This document shows, in pieces, positions 38,710-49,579 of a stretch of 64,000 bases of DNA. The DNA comes from Streptomyces filipinensis. GTDB taxonomy: Bacteria; Actinomycetota; Actinomycetes; Streptomycetales; Streptomycetaceae. A program made the translations under genes and the position numbers. Within the stretch, counting starts at the first letter, position 1. Each line of letters starts with the position of its first letter. The DNA is taken from NCBI RefSeq assembly GCF_014649495.1, contig NZ_BMTD01000001.1, forward strand, positions 907,374 to 971,373. Direction: 5' to 3'. The notes beneath the pieces were generated by a model. It ran no database searches. It was not told the DNA's origin and saw only the letters and a program-made list of their open reading frames with translations.

Positions 38710-39630
38710 TCAGCCCGCCTTCCCCGGGGTGGCGGCCTCACCCAGCTCCGCGGAGATGCGGCCCAGCTGTTCGAGCCGCTGCTCCAGGGTGGGGTGCGTG
38801 GAGAAGAACCGCTCGATGCCCGGTTCCTTGCCGGTCGCCGGGGTGAAGTAGAAGGCGTTGAAGGCCTGGGCGGTGCGCAGGTCCTTGGTCGGGATCCGGG
38901 CGATGTCCCCGGAGACCTTGGTGAGCGCCGACGCCAGCGCCGAGGGCCGCCCGGTCAGATGCGCCGCCGCCCGGTCGGCCGCCAGCTCCCGGTACCGGGA
39001 CAGCGCCCGGATCAGCAGGTAGCTGATCGCGTACACCGCCGCGGACACGCCCAGTACGCCGGCGAGGACGGCGGCGGTGTTCTGGTCCCGGCGGCCCCCG
39101 CCGAAGACCTGCGAGTAGAAGGCGAACCGTACGATCAGGCCCGCCAGCACACCGAGGAAGGACGCCACCGTGATCACGGCGACGTCCTTGTGCGCCACGT
39201 GCGACAGCTCGTGCGCCAGCACGCCCTCCAGCTCCGCCGGCTCCAGCCGCCGCAGCAGCCCGGTGGTCACGCAGACCACCGCGTGGTCGGGGTTCCGGCC
39301 GGTCGCGAACGCGTTCGGCATGTCCATGTCGGACACGGCGACCACCGGCTTGGGCATGTCCGCGATCGCGCACAGCCGGTCGACCACCGCGTGCAGCTCG
39401 GGATACTCCTCGCGCTCCACGACCCGCCCGTGCATCGCGAACATGGCGATCCGGTCGGAGAACCAGAACTGCGCCACGAACATCGCCCCGACCACCAGGA
39501 CGACCAGCACCCAGGACTTCAGCAGCGCGATCAGCGCGGCCACGAAGCCCACGTACAGCAGCCCGAGCAGGAACAGCGTGAGACCCATGCGCACGGTCAG
39601 CCGTCGATCGCTCCGGAAGCGGCTCTGCAT
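38710..39630 (-). CDS. htpX: M48 zinc metalloprotease HtpX
   Basis: 306 aa. Two N-terminal membrane spans, the zinc motif HELSH in VLAHELSHVAHKDV, a second pair of hydrophobic segments, and the third zinc ligand region RELAADRAA. It degrades damaged membrane proteins with its active site on the cytoplasmic face. Forms a two-gene unit with PspAB (3-bp gap), consistent with membrane quality control. Confidence 0.94.
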   Translation of the reverse strand: MQSRFRSDRRLTVRMGLTLFLLGLLYVGFVAALIALLKSWVLVVLVVGAMFVAQFWFSDRIAMFAMHGRVVEREEYPELHAVVDRLCAIADMPKPVVAVSDMDMPNAFATGRNPDHAVVCVTTGLLRRLEPAELEGVLAHELSHVAHKDVAVITVASFLGVLAGLIVRFAFYSQVFGGGRRDQNTAAVLAGVLGVSAAVYAISYLLIRALSRYRELAADRAAAHLTGRPSALASALTKVSGDIARIPTKDLRTAQAFNAFYFTPATGKEPGIERFFSTHPTLEQRLEQLGRISAELGEAATPGKAG

Positions 39631-39743
39631 CTTGCATCACCCCGCAGTCAGGCACTCGTCCCGCTGTCCAGTGTGCACCTGCCGATTCCCATGAAGTGGT
39701 TCCGAACGGCCCTAGGAGCAGCAAAACGTACCGGCGGGTACGG

Positions 39744-39998
39744 CTAGTACGACGAGCCGAACTGCATCAGCCCTATCAGCACCATGACCACGATCACGCT
39801 GCCGAGGACCACCGCCGTCGAGGCCCACGACGCCCGGCGCGGCGCCGGGCCGGGGTCGGCCCGGAAGGGGGCCGGGTCCGGCGGGTTCTCCCTCCAGCGG
39901 GCGGCCAGCATCCGGGCCCGGGCCGAGGGCTCCTTGTGCTCGGCGGAATTCGCCCAGCGGTGATCGAACTCCCGCTCCCAGTCGTCGTTTTCCGTCAT
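39744..39998 (-). CDS. Small C-tail-anchored membrane protein
   Basis: 84 aa. A charged N-terminal half (MTENDDWEREFDHRWANSAEHKEPSARARMLAARWRENPPDP) is followed by a single C-terminal span (WASTAVVLGSVIVVMVLIGLMQF) and the tail GSSY. Lies upstream of htpX on the same strand (113-bp gap). No family name recognised; composition and position suggest a conserved small membrane protein. Confidence 0.75.
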   Translation of the reverse strand: MTENDDWEREFDHRWANSAEHKEPSARARMLAARWRENPPDPAPFRADPGPAPRRASWASTAVVLGSVIVVMVLIGLMQFGSSY

Positions 39999-40271
39999 CC
40001 CCGTTCAACCTCTCTCGTCGGACAGAGCCAGGGGGATGATCCCCCGAGAGTAGGAAGCATGGGAAGCGGCAAAGGTTGCCCAGGATGCTGGGTGGTCATC
40101 CGACGGCTAGCATTTACCTGAGAGCCGCACCGCGGGGTGCCCACCATCGTCTGCCCCGCCTCCCCCTGGCCCGTGCGGCACCTACGACCGCGCCGGACTC
40201 TTCACTCCGAGGTCGCGGCCATCCGACTCGTGCCCGGAAAGCCGCACGAGGGGTGGAAGGAAGGTGGATCC

Positions 40272-40535
40272 ATGAATGCACATCGTGCGAGGCGTCTCGC
40301 CGCAGCGTCCGCCATCGGCGTCCTGATGGCGAGCGGAGTGGCGATCGGCACCGCCGGCACCGCGTCGGCAGCCGCCCCGAACCAGATCTCCACCAACCGT
40401 GGCTGCTACTACGGCGGCTGGTGGGGCAACTGCTACGGCTACGGCAACGGCTTCTTCAACAACGGCTTCTACGGCAACGGCTTCTACGGCAACGGCTTCA
40501 ACAACACACCGGTCGTGGTGGTCGTGGTGCCCTGA
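40272..40535 (+). CDS. Secreted Gly/Asn/Tyr/Phe-rich microprotein
   Basis: 87 aa. Clear Sec signal (RRLAAASAIGVLMASGVAIGTAGTASAAA) leaves a mature peptide of about 50 residues. That peptide has two Cys (GCYYGGWWGNCYG), the repeated unit NGFYG/NGFFN and a poly-Val tail ending VVVVVVP. ATG 40272 is preceded by GGAAGG. The repeat and composition recall structural or surface-active secreted peptides, but no known family was matched. Followed by a 21-bp perfect terminator shared with glnA. Confidence 0.8.
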   Translation: MNAHRARRLAAASAIGVLMASGVAIGTAGTASAAAPNQISTNRGCYYGGWWGNCYGYGNGFFNNGFYGNGFYGNGFNNTPVVVVVVP

Positions 40536-40558
40536 CGGAGGCGGACCCCTCGGACATG

Positions 40559-40603
40559 GGTGAGGGCCGGCACCCGGAGAGTCTCCGGGTGCCGGCCCTC
40601 ACC
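40559..40603. terminator. Strong bidirectional hairpin terminator
   Basis: Perfect 21-bp inverted repeat (40559-40579 and 40583-40603) with a 3-nt loop, between the convergent microprotein gene and glnA. The longest stem seen in the window. Confidence 0.88.
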
Positions 40604-40624
40604 GGTCCGCGCGGGGCGGTCCGG

Positions 40625-42034
40625 TCACACGTCGAAGTACAGCTCGAACTCGTGCGGGTGCGGACGCAGCTGCAGCGGCGCGATCTCGTTGGTGCGCTTG
40701 AAGTCGATCCAGGTCTCGATCAGGTCCGGCGTGAACACGTCGCCCTGCAGGAGGAACTCGTGGTCGGCCTCCAGCGAGTCGAGGACGGCCGGCAGGGAGG
40801 TCGGGACCTGGGCGACGTTCGCGTGCTCCTCGGGAGCCAGCTCGTACAGGTCCTTGTCGATCGGCTCGGCCGGCTCGATCTTGTTCTTGATGCCGTCCAG
40901 ACCCGCGAGGAGCAGGGCGGAGAAGGCCAGGTACGGGTTGCCGGAGGAGTCCGGGGCGCGGAACTCGACGCGCTTGGCCTTCGGGTTCGAGCCGGTGATC
41001 GGGATACGCATCGCGGCGGAGCGGTTGCGCTGCGAGTACACCAGGTTGATCGGGGCCTCGAAGCCCGGCACCAGGCGGTGGTAGGAGTTCACCGTCGGGT
41101 TGGTGAAGGCGAGCAGCGACGGGGCGTGCTTGAGGATGCCGCCGATGTAGTAGCGGGCGGTGTCCGACAGGCCCGCGTAACCGGCCTCGTCGTAGAACAG
41201 CGGGTCGCCGTTGCTCCACAGCGACTGGTGCACGTGCATGCCCGAGCCGTTGTCACCGAAGATCGGCTTCGGCATGAAGGTCGCGGTCTTGCCGTTGCGC
41301 CAGGCCACGTTCTTCACGATGTACTTGAAGAGCTGCAGGTCGTCGGCGGCGGCCAGCAGGGTGTTGAACTTGTAGTTGATCTCCGCCTGGCCGGCGGTGC
41401 CGACCTCGTGGTGCTGGCGCTCGACCTTGAGGCCGGACCGCTCCAGCTCCAGGGAGATCTCGGCGCGCAGGTCGGCGAAGTGGTCGACCGGGGCCACCGG
41501 GAAGTAGCCGCCCTTGTAGCGGACCTTGTAACCGCGGTTGTTCTCCACCGCACCGGTGTTCCAGGCGCCCGCCTCGGAGTCGATGTGGTAGAAGGACTCG
41601 TTCGCGCTGGTCGCGAAGCGCACGGAGTCGAAGACGTAGAACTCGGCCTCGGGGCCGAAGTACGCGGTGTCCGCGATACCGGTCGAAGCGAGGTAGGCCT
41701 CGGCCTTCTTCGCCACGTTGCGCGGGTCACGGGAGTACTGCTCGCCCGTGATCGGGTCGTGGATGAAGAAGTTGATGTTGAGGGTCTTGTCCCGGCGGAA
41801 CGCGTCGACACGCGCGGTGGACAGGTCGGCACGCAGAGCCATGTCGGACTCGTGGATGGCCTGGAAACCACGGATCGACGATCCGTCGAAGGCCAGCTCC
41901 TCGTCCGGGTCGAACGCCTCAACGGGCACCGTGAAGTGCTGCATGACGCCCGGCAGGTCGCAGAAGCGGACGTCGATGAACTTGACGTCCTCGTCCGCGA
42001 TGAACTTCTTGGCCTCGTCGGCGTTCTGGAACAT
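40625..42034 (-). CDS. glnA: Type I glutamine synthetase
   Basis: 469 aa, the expected GSI length. Contains the latch [11 protein letters not shown], the ATP/metal-site SGMHVHQS and NRSAAMRIP, and [10 protein letters not shown] with Tyr397, the residue that GlnE modifies with AMP. ATG 42034 is preceded by GGAGGAG; the open frame upstream lies in leader DNA. A near-perfect GlnR-like box sits about 100-135 bp before the start. In S. coelicolor a cis-antisense RNA to glnA has also been described; nothing in this sequence tests that here. With GlnE in the same window, both transcriptional and covalent control parts are visible. Confidence 0.98.
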   Translation of the reverse strand: MFQNADEAKKFIADEDVKFIDVRFCDLPGVMQHFTVPVEAFDPDEELAFDGSSIRGFQAIHESDMALRADLSTARVDAFRRDKTLNINFFIHDPITGEQYSRDPRNVAKKAEAYLASTGIADTAYFGPEAEFYVFDSVRFATSANESFYHIDSEAGAWNTGAVENNRGYKVRYKGGYFPVAPVDHFADLRAEISLELERSGLKVERQHHEVGTAGQAEINYKFNTLLAAADDLQLFKYIVKNVAWRNGKTATFMPKPIFGDNGSGMHVHQSLWSNGDPLFYDEAGYAGLSDTARYYIGGILKHAPSLLAFTNPTVNSYHRLVPGFEAPINLVYSQRNRSAAMRIPITGSNPKAKRVEFRAPDSSGNPYLAFSALLLAGLDGIKNKIEPAEPIDKDLYELAPEEHANVAQVPTSLPAVLDSLEADHEFLLQGDVFTPDLIETWIDFKRTNEIAPLQLRPHPHEFELYFDV

Positions 42035-42131
42035 CCAGCTCCTCCTACTCCCGACCGTCCTCGCCGGGGTGGTAGATCGTTCGTGCGGCCAGTGCGGTGG
42101 CACACGCTGGTCTCGACCCTAGGGACGGGTG

Positions 42132-42169
42132 ATTTCTCGGGCGTGACCCGTTTGTTTCGCAGAAGTTAA
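42132..42169 (-). promoter_or_regulatory. GlnR-like box upstream of glnA
   Basis: On the minus strand: TTAAC-n6-GAAAC-n6-GTCAC-n6-GAAAT, all four elements at 11-bp spacing and close to the GlnR consensus. Better matched than the glnII copy. 98-135 bp before the glnA start. Confidence 0.82.
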
Positions 42170-42243
42170 CCGGCCACGGGTCCACCCTAGCCCCGGGACA
42201 CCCCGCCGTACCCCGGTCATTTCGGGCGCAGTACCGTGGTCGC

Positions 42244-42711
42244 GTGGACAACAGGCAAGCACTCGGATCGTGGCTCTCCGGGCCCCGCGCGGCCATGGAA
42301 GAGGCCGGTGCCGACTTCGGCCACCGGGGCGAGCAGCTCGGTCTGCCCGCGGACGGGCCGAACTCGATCGCCCGGCCCGGCCGACGGCTCGGCGCGCTGG
42401 CCGTGGACTGGGGGCTGAGCGTCCTGATCGCATACGGCCTGGTCACGGATGGCTACAGCCCCGCTACGAGCAACTGGGCGCTGGGTGTCTTCTGCGTCAT
42501 GAGCGTGCTGACCGTCGGCACGATCGGCTTCACCCCGGGCAAGCGGCTCTTCGGCATCCGGGTGGTGGCGCTGGAGACCGGCACGGTCAACCCGCTGCGA
42601 GCCGTCCTGCGCACGGTCCTGCTGTGCCTCGCGGTTCCCGCGCTGATCTGGGACCGGGACGGCAGGGGTCTGCACGATCGCCTCGCGAAGACGGTCGAGG
42701 TCCGGGTCTGA
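42244..42711 (+). CDS. RDD-family membrane protein
   Basis: 155 aa. RDD domain starting ARPGRRLGALAVDWGLSVLIAYG, a second span (FCVMSVLTVGTIGFTPGKRLFGIRVV) and the closing WDRDGRGLHDRLAKT motif. GTG start at 42244, divergent from glnA with the GlnR box between. The family has been linked to ion or small-molecule transport but the function here is unknown. Last gene before the spore-pigment block. Confidence 0.88.
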   Translation: MDNRQALGSWLSGPRAAMEEAGADFGHRGEQLGLPADGPNSIARPGRRLGALAVDWGLSVLIAYGLVTDGYSPATSNWALGVFCVMSVLTVGTIGFTPGKRLFGIRVVALETGTVNPLRAVLRTVLLCLAVPALIWDRDGRGLHDRLAKTVEVRV

Positions 42712-42746
42712 GCCCGGGCCGGCCCGCCGTCAGCCGGGTGTGAGCC

Positions 42747-42766
42747 CGTCGTGGCTGGTCGCGCGG
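42747..42766. repeat. Dispersed 20-bp repeat, copy 1
   Basis: CGTCGTGGCTGGTCGCGCGG, identical to 58469-58488. Both copies lie in intergenic DNA and are followed by C-rich ...CCCGC(G)CCCC. Similar sequences are scattered in many Streptomyces genomes (general knowledge). Confidence 0.6.
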
Positions 42767-42913
42767 TTCCCCGCCCCCAAGGGAGCCGCAGTGCGCTTGC
42801 CCGCGAAACCACACCGCCGCAGCTGCGGGCGGTCGTGCCGCTGGGGCGGCACGGATGGGCGCAGCGGCACCCCGCGAGCGGGGGCGAGCGGCCCACCCCC
42901 GCCCAGCTCCGGC

Positions 42914-44560
42914 TCACGCTTTCCGCAGCACCGCCCCCAGTGCCTCCCGCAGCTCCGCCTCCGGGGCCGCTGCCGCGTCCACCGAGCGCCACGCCACGAA
43001 CCCGTCCGGGCGTACCAGCACCGCCCCCTCCGGCGTCGTACCGTGCGCCGCTGCCCAGTCGCCGTCGGGGCCGTCGTAGGTCAGGTCGGCCTCCGGCCTC
43101 GTACCGATGCGGTACGCGTCCAGCGGTACCCCGTCCGTGTCGGCGATGCGGCGGCCGGCCGCCCGCCAGGCGGCCCCCGCGGGCGTCGACGCGTCGCTGA
43201 GCAGCACCAGTGAACGCTCGTACAGATCGAGTGTGGAGATCCGCTCGCCCGCCCGGCGCAGCCACAGGTGCGGGGCCCGGCTGCCCGGCTCCCCGGTCAG
43301 CCGCATCCCTTCGGGTACGACCGGCTGCTCCGGGTCGGCCCCCACGACGGCGCCCCGCGGGTAGCGGTAGCCGAGGACCACGTTGAGGATGCCGCCGCGC
43401 TTGCCGCCGCCGATGCCGGGCGTGGGGGCGAAGCCGGGGTGGCTGTGCTCCACGGAGCGGGCCGAGGCGCGGGCGCTGGTGGCGAGGGCGACCGGCCGGC
43501 GCTCGGTGTCGTAGGTGTCCAGCAGACCGGGCCCGGCCCAGCCGTCGAGGACGGCGGCCAGCTTCCAGGCCAGGTTGTGGGCGTCCTGGATGCCGGTGTT
43601 GGAGCCGAACGCGCCGGTCGGGGACATCTCGTGGGCGGAGTCACCGGCGAGCAGGACCCGGTCGTCCCGGTACTGTTCGGCGACGCGTTCGGCGGCGCGC
43701 CAGGAGGCCTTGCCGGTGATCTCGACGTCGAGGTCGGGGACGCCGACGGCACGGCGGATGTGCCGGGTGAGCCGCTCCTCGGTGAACTCCTCCAGCCTCT
43801 CGCCGTGCTCGGGGTGCCAGGGGGCGTGGAAGACCCAGCGCTCCTTGTTGTCGACGGGCAGCAGCGCGCCGTCGGCCTCGGGGTCGGTGAGGTAGCAGCA
43901 GATGAAGCGCCGGTCGCCGACGACGTCGGCGAGCAGCTTGGACCGGAAGGTGACGCTCACGTTGGCGAAGAGGTCGCCGGGGCCGCTCTGGCCGATGCCG
44001 AGCCGGTTCCGGACGGGGCTGCGCGGGCCGTCGGCCGCGACCAGGTAGTCCGCGCGGACGGTGTAGAGGTCGTCGCCGTCGCGGTCCCGGACGTAGCCCG
44101 TCACTCCTTCGGAGTCCTGGGCGAAGGACTCCAGCTCGTGGAAGTACCGCAGGTCGCCGCCGAGGGCGCGGGCCCGGTCCAGGAGCACCGGTTCCAGGTC
44201 GTTCTGGCTGCACAGACACCAGCTGGTGGGGCTGAACCGCGCGAGCCCTCCGCCGGGGTCGATCTCCCGGAACAGCCACTCGCCGGCGTCGCCGGCCAGC
44301 GTCGGGGTCTGCAGGATGCCGTGGTTGTCCGCGAGGAGGGCGGCCGCCGTCTTGATGTCCGGCTCGATGCCGGCCACCCGGAACAGCTCCATCGTCCGCA
44401 CGTTGTTGCCGCGGCCGCGCGGGTGGACCGAGGTCCCGGAGTGCCGCTCGACGAGCATGTGCCGCACGCCGAGACGGCCCAGGAACAGGGACAGGGACAG
44501 GCCCACCAGTGAGCCGCCCACGACAAGGACGGGCACGTGGTGATCGGCTTTGTGCTGCAT
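42914..44560 (-). CDS. FAD-dependent polyketide hydroxylase of the spore-pigment locus (WhiE ORFVIII type)
   Basis: 548 aa. FAD-binding GxGxxG variant VLVVGGSLVGLSLSLFLG at the N-terminus, the DG motif VAADGPRSPVR, the GD motif VLLAGDSAHEMSPTGAFGSNTGIQDAHNLAWKL, and a C-terminal thioredoxin-like domain. This is the aromatic-polyketide hydroxylase class (TetX/PgaE-like fold). Divergent from the polyketide gene run, as in S. coelicolor whiE, where ORFVIII is transcribed late in spores. ATG 44560 has GGAG nine bases upstream. It should hydroxylate the aromatic pigment precursor. Confidence 0.93.
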   Translation of the reverse strand: MQHKADHHVPVLVVGGSLVGLSLSLFLGRLGVRHMLVERHSGTSVHPRGRGNNVRTMELFRVAGIEPDIKTAAALLADNHGILQTPTLAGDAGEWLFREIDPGGGLARFSPTSWCLCSQNDLEPVLLDRARALGGDLRYFHELESFAQDSEGVTGYVRDRDGDDLYTVRADYLVAADGPRSPVRNRLGIGQSGPGDLFANVSVTFRSKLLADVVGDRRFICCYLTDPEADGALLPVDNKERWVFHAPWHPEHGERLEEFTEERLTRHIRRAVGVPDLDVEITGKASWRAAERVAEQYRDDRVLLAGDSAHEMSPTGAFGSNTGIQDAHNLAWKLAAVLDGWAGPGLLDTYDTERRPVALATSARASARSVEHSHPGFAPTPGIGGGKRGGILNVVLGYRYPRGAVVGADPEQPVVPEGMRLTGEPGSRAPHLWLRRAGERISTLDLYERSLVLLSDASTPAGAAWRAAGRRIADTDGVPLDAYRIGTRPEADLTYDGPDGDWAAAHGTTPEGAVLVRPDGFVAWRSVDAAAAPEAELREALGAVLRKA

Positions 44561-44759
44561 CGACGACTCCAGAGGCAGGGGCGGGGGTGTGGGGCACCTC
44601 GGAGTTTCCATGCCCTCTCGGGAGGGCTTCGCGTGCTCAATCACCCTCCTGGTTCACACGAGTCGCGCACTCCGGAGGACAGGAACAGGATCAAGGAACG
44701 CTGACGTCGCGTCATGGGCGGCGTTCACCCTCTGCTCCCCTGAAGGAGATGTGCGCGGT

Positions 44760-45830
44760 ATGACCACCACGTCGGAAAAGGTTTCGGAACAGCTGGCGCG
44801 GCAGGTGTCGAAACGGGTCTCGCAATCCGTCTTCGACGGCTCCCGCCTCCGGGTCGTCCTGCTGGTGGACGTACACGACGGCGCCCAGCAGCAGTTCCTT
44901 GAGGCCTACGAGCAACTGTGCAACCAGGTCGCGTCGGTGCCCGGCCACGTCAGCGACCAGCTGTGCCAGTCGATCGAGAACCCCTCCCAGTGGCTCATCA
45001 CCAGTGAGTGGGAGAGTGCCCCGCCGTTCCTCGCCTGGGTGAACAGCGAGGAGCACGTCCGCATGGTGGAGCCGCTGCACAGCTGCGTCCGGGACACCCG
45101 GTCACTGCGTTTCCACATCGTCCGTGAGACGGGTGGCGCGGCGGCGGCCGCCCCCGCGGCCCAGCGCCGGCTGCAGGTCTCCCCGCGGATCGGCGACGGG
45201 GTGATCCGGCACGCGCTCACCTTCACGGTGAAGCCGGGCAGCGAGGCCGAGGTCGCGAGGATCCTCGCGGACTACGCCTCGCCCCAGGCGCGGGTCGACG
45301 AGACCACACGCCTGTGCCGTACCTCCCTGTTCATGCACGGCAACCGGGTGGTCCGGGCCATCGAGGTGCGCGGCGACCTGCTCGCGGCGCTGCGTCACGT
45401 CGCCCGGCAGCCGGAGGTCCGGGCCGTGGAGGAGGCGATCAACCCCTATCTGGAGCAGGAGCGGGATCTCAACGACCAGGAGTCCGCGCGGGTGTTCTTC
45501 ACCCGGGCGGCGCTGCCGGCCGTGTTCCACGTCACCGCGGACGAGCTGGTCGAGGGCGAGCGGCTCGCGCTGTACTACCCGGCCCGGCCGGGCCGCGGGA
45601 TGGAGCTTGCGGAACTGCTCGCGCAAGGAGACGAGGCGGCGGCGGAGGACCCGGGCGGCCCGGTCCTGCGCAGCACGATCTTCCAGCGGGACGACGTCGT
45701 CGTACGGCTGGTCGACCACCGTGCCGGCGTGCGGGTGGACCTCACCCCGGCGGCCCCGCTGACCGCCCTGCTGGACGGCGCGGCCGTCCGGATGCAGCTC
45801 GTCACCGACCGGCGCTCGCCGGACGCCTGA
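44760..45830 (+). CDS. SchA/CurD-like spore-pigment protein (WhiE ORFI type)
   Basis: 356 aa. The N-terminal half resembles an antibiotic-biosynthesis-monooxygenase (ABM) ferredoxin-like fold ([42 protein letters not shown]...WLITSEWES). The second half ([25 protein letters not shown]) is the SchA/CurD-type domain found only in spore-pigment-like clusters. First gene of the rightward operon. AAGGAG is 11 bases before ATG 44760. Its exact step is unknown; possibly an oxygenase or assembly factor. Confidence 0.88.
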   Translation: MTTTSEKVSEQLARQVSKRVSQSVFDGSRLRVVLLVDVHDGAQQQFLEAYEQLCNQVASVPGHVSDQLCQSIENPSQWLITSEWESAPPFLAWVNSEEHVRMVEPLHSCVRDTRSLRFHIVRETGGAAAAAPAAQRRLQVSPRIGDGVIRHALTFTVKPGSEAEVARILADYASPQARVDETTRLCRTSLFMHGNRVVRAIEVRGDLLAALRHVARQPEVRAVEEAINPYLEQERDLNDQESARVFFTRAALPAVFHVTADELVEGERLALYYPARPGRGMELAELLAQGDEAAAEDPGGPVLRSTIFQRDDVVVRLVDHRAGVRVDLTPAAPLTALLDGAAVRMQLVTDRRSPDA

Positions 45831-45865
45831 GACCCACGGCCGCATCACACCCACGGAGGACTGTC

Positions 45866-46294
45866 GTGATCAAACCCCTTCCGAAGATCGTGGACCTCAG
45901 CGAGGTCGAGCCCAACACGCGGCGCGGCGGCGATCTGCGCGCCATGCTCACCCCGGCCACGGTGGGCTCGACCAGCGGTTTCATGGGCGTGGCCCTCGTG
46001 CAGCCGGGCGACCGCATCGCTGAGCACTACCACCCGTACTCCGAGGAGTTCGTGTACGTCGTCTGCGGCGAGCTGGAGGTGGACCTGGACGGCGAGCCGC
46101 ACCCGCTGCGGCCCGAGCAGGGGCTGATGATCCCCATCAACATGCGGCACCGCTTCCGCAACGTCGGCAAGGTGGAGGCGCGCATCGTCTTCCACCTGGG
46201 CCCGCTGGCCCCGCGTCCGAGCCTCGGCCACGTCGACACGGAGGAGACGGAGCCGGTGGCCGTCGCCGCCGAGGCGGGGCAGGCCCGGTCATGA
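45866..46294 (+). CDS. Cupin-domain spore-pigment protein (WhiE ORFII type)
   Basis: 142 aa. Single cupin with the metal-binding pattern [19 protein letters not shown] and a distal His in INMRHRF. GTG 45866 follows GGAGGA by five bases. The stop overlaps the next ATG (ATGA). Cupins in aromatic polyketide clusters can be cyclases or oxygenases; the step here is not established. Confidence 0.9.
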   Translation: MIKPLPKIVDLSEVEPNTRRGGDLRAMLTPATVGSTSGFMGVALVQPGDRIAEHYHPYSEEFVYVVCGELEVDLDGEPHPLRPEQGLMIPINMRHRFRNVGKVEARIVFHLGPLAPRPSLGHVDTEETEPVAVAAEAGQARS

Positions 46295-47550
46295 CCCGGC
46301 GCGTGGCGGTCACCGGTATAGGCATCGTGGCTCCGGGCGGGATCGGCGTGCCGGCGTTCTGGGATCTGCTCGCCGAAGGCCGTACCGCGACGCGCGGCAT
46401 CACGTTCTTCGACCCCGCCGGACTGCGGTCGCGGATAGCGGCCGAGTGCGACTTCGAGCCGGCGGCCTACGGTCTGGACGCCGGGCAGGTGGAACGCGCG
46501 GACCGGTACATACAGTTCGCCCTGGTCGCCGGCGACGAGGCGGTCAGGGACTCCGGACTCGACGTCGCCCGTGAGGACCCGTGGCGGATCGGGGTCTCCC
46601 TGGGTACCGCCGTCGGCGGCACCACCCGCCTGGAGCACGACTACGTCCTGGTGAGCAGCCGCGGGCAGCGCTGGGACGTGGACCATCACCAGGCCGAACC
46701 CCAGCTGCACCGGGCGTTCTCGCCGAGCACCGTGGCCTCCGCGGTGGCGGAACGTTTCGGCGCACAGGGTCCGGTGCAGACGGTCTCCACCGGCTGCACC
46801 TCCGGACTCGACGCCGTCGGGTACGCCTTCCACACCGTCCAGGAGGGCCGGGCCGACATATGCATCGCGGGGGCCGCGGACTCGCCGATCTCCCCGATCA
46901 CCATGGCCTGCTTCGACGCGATCAAGGCCACCTCCCCGAACAACGACGACCCCGCGCACGCCTCCCGGCCCTTCGACAACAACCGTGACGGCTTCGTCAT
47001 GGGCGAGGGCGGCGCGGTGCTCGTCCTGGAGGAACTGGAGCACGCCCGGGCCCGCGGTGCCCGCGTCTACTGCGAGTTCGGCGGCTACGCCACCTTCGGC
47101 AACGCCTACCACATGACCGGACTGACCAAGGAGGGTCTGGAGATGGCGCGGGCCATCAAGACCGCCCTCGACCAGGCCCGGCTCGACCCGACGGCGATCG
47201 ACTACGTCAACGCGCACGGCTCCGGCACCCGGCAGAACGACCGCCACGAGACGGCGGCCGTGAAGCGGGCGCTCGGCCACCACGCCTACGACACCCCGAT
47301 GAGCTCCATCAAGTCCATGGTGGGGCACTCCCTCGGGGCGATCGGCGCCATAGAACTGGTCGCCTGCGTGCTGGCCCTCGCCAAGCAGGTCGTACCCCCG
47401 ACCGCCAACTACGAGATCCCCGACCCCGAGTGCGACCTGGACTACGTCCCGCGTGTCGCCCGCGAACGCCGGCTGACCAGCGTGCTGTCCGTGGGCAGCG
47501 GGTTCGGTGGCTTCCAGTCCGCGGTGATCCTGACCCGGCCGAGGGAGTGA
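46291..47550 (+). CDS. Type II PKS ketosynthase alpha subunit (WhiE ORFIII type)
   Basis: 419 aa. Active-site Cys169 in [15 protein letters not shown], catalytic His in [12 protein letters not shown] and [15 protein letters not shown]. Forms the chain-elongating heterodimer with the next gene and works on malonyl units carried by the ACP. The start overlaps the cupin stop, so expression is tightly coupled. Confidence 0.97.
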   Translation: MTRRVAVTGIGIVAPGGIGVPAFWDLLAEGRTATRGITFFDPAGLRSRIAAECDFEPAAYGLDAGQVERADRYIQFALVAGDEAVRDSGLDVAREDPWRIGVSLGTAVGGTTRLEHDYVLVSSRGQRWDVDHHQAEPQLHRAFSPSTVASAVAERFGAQGPVQTVSTGCTSGLDAVGYAFHTVQEGRADICIAGAADSPISPITMACFDAIKATSPNNDDPAHASRPFDNNRDGFVMGEGGAVLVLEELEHARARGARVYCEFGGYATFGNAYHMTGLTKEGLEMARAIKTALDQARLDPTAIDYVNAHGSGTRQNDRHETAAVKRALGHHAYDTPMSSIKSMVGHSLGAIGAIELVACVLALAKQVVPPTANYEIPDPECDLDYVPRVARERRLTSVLSVGSGFGGFQSAVILTRPRE

Positions 47551-47557
47551 GGACACG

Positions 47558-48802
47558 ATGAGCGAACCGCAGGATCGGCAGGCGGCCGTCACCGGTATCG
47601 GGGTGGTCGCGCCCAACGGCACCAGCACCGACACCTTCTGGAAGGCCACCCAGGAGGGCCTGAGCGTCCTCGACCGGGTCACCCGCGAGGGCTGCGAGCA
47701 CCTTCCCCTCAAGGTGGCCGGTGAGGTCCGCGCCTTCGACCCGGCGGCCACGATCGAGGAGCGCTTCCTCGTCCAGACCGACCGGTTCACGCACTACGCC
47801 ATGGCCGCCGCCGACTTCGCGCTCGACGACGCCCGGCTCGGCCAGGCCGGCACCCCCGACGCCCCCTACTCCATCGGCGTGGTCACCGCCGCCGGGTCCG
47901 GCGGCGGTGAGTTCGGCCAGCGCGAACTCCAGCAGCTGTGGGGCAAGGGCAGCCGGTTCGTCGGGCCGTACCAGTCCATCGCCTGGTTCTACGCCGCGAG
48001 CACCGGCCAGGTCTCCATCCGCCGCGGCTTCAAGGGGCCCTGCTCGGTCGTCGCCTCGGACGAGGCCGGCGGTCTCGACGCCCTCGCCCACGCGGCCCGG
48101 GCGGTGCGGCGCGGCACCGACGCGATCGTGGCCGGCTCCACCGAGGCGCCCCTCGCGCCGTACTCGATGGTCTGCCAGCTCGGCTACGAGGAGCTCAGCC
48201 GCGAGACCGACCCGGCCCGCGCCTACCGGCCGTTCACCCAGGGTGCGTGCGGGTTCGTGCCGGCCGAGGGCGGCGCCATGCTCGTGCTGGAGGCGGCGGG
48301 CACGGCGCGGGACCGCGGCGCCGACGTCCGGGCCGTCGTCGCCGGGCACGGGGCCACCTTCACCGGTGCCTCCCGCTGGGCGGAGTCCCGCGAGGGCCTC
48401 GCCCACGCGATCCGGCAGGCCCTGGGGGAGGCCGGCTGCGCCCCCGAGGAGGTCGACGTCGTCTTCGCCGACGCCCTCGGGGTGCCGGAGGCGGACCGCG
48501 CCGAGGCGCTCGCGATCGCCGACGTCCTCGGCCGGCACGGCGCCCGGGTGCCGGTCACCGCACCGAAGTCCGGAATCGGCCGGGGGTACTGCGCGGCCCC
48601 CGTGCTGGACACCGCGGCGGCCGTGCTCGCCATGCAGCACGGCCTGATCCCGCCGACGCCGAACGTCTTCGACGTCTGCCATGACCTCGACCTCGTGACC
48701 GGCCGCGCCCGGCCCGCCGCACTGCGTACGGCGCTGGTGCTCAGCCGCGGACTCATGGGGTCGAACTCTGCGCTGGTGCTGCGGCACGGCGCCGCGCAGT
48801 GA
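47558..48802 (+). CDS. Type II PKS chain-length factor, ketosynthase beta (WhiE ORFIV type)
   Basis: 414 aa, KS fold but with the catalytic Cys replaced: the aligned segment reads VASDEAGGLDA, with Glu169 where KS-alpha has Cys. Most chain-length factors have Gln there. It sets the length of the poly-beta-keto chain; spore-pigment versions are typically associated with long (dodecaketide-like) chains, but the length here is inferred only from the family. Lies 7 bp after KS-alpha. Confidence 0.96.
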   Translation: MSEPQDRQAAVTGIGVVAPNGTSTDTFWKATQEGLSVLDRVTREGCEHLPLKVAGEVRAFDPAATIEERFLVQTDRFTHYAMAAADFALDDARLGQAGTPDAPYSIGVVTAAGSGGGEFGQRELQQLWGKGSRFVGPYQSIAWFYAASTGQVSIRRGFKGPCSVVASDEAGGLDALAHAARAVRRGTDAIVAGSTEAPLAPYSMVCQLGYEELSRETDPARAYRPFTQGACGFVPAEGGAMLVLEAAGTARDRGADVRAVVAGHGATFTGASRWAESREGLAHAIRQALGEAGCAPEEVDVVFADALGVPEADRAEALAIADVLGRHGARVPVTAPKSGIGRGYCAAPVLDTAAAVLAMQHGLIPPTPNVFDVCHDLDLVTGRARPAALRTALVLSRGLMGSNSALVLRHGAAQ

Positions 48803-48824
48803 GCACAGCAAAGGAGGAAAACAC

Positions 48825-49560
<736 letters not shown>

Positions 49561-49579
49561 CCGGACGGAGGACACGACC

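Noticed and set aside
40000..40271. Possible c-di-AMP (ydaO-type) riboswitch before the secreted microprotein
   Set aside because: Leader has some G-rich hairpins but the conserved ydaO-type core was not seen.
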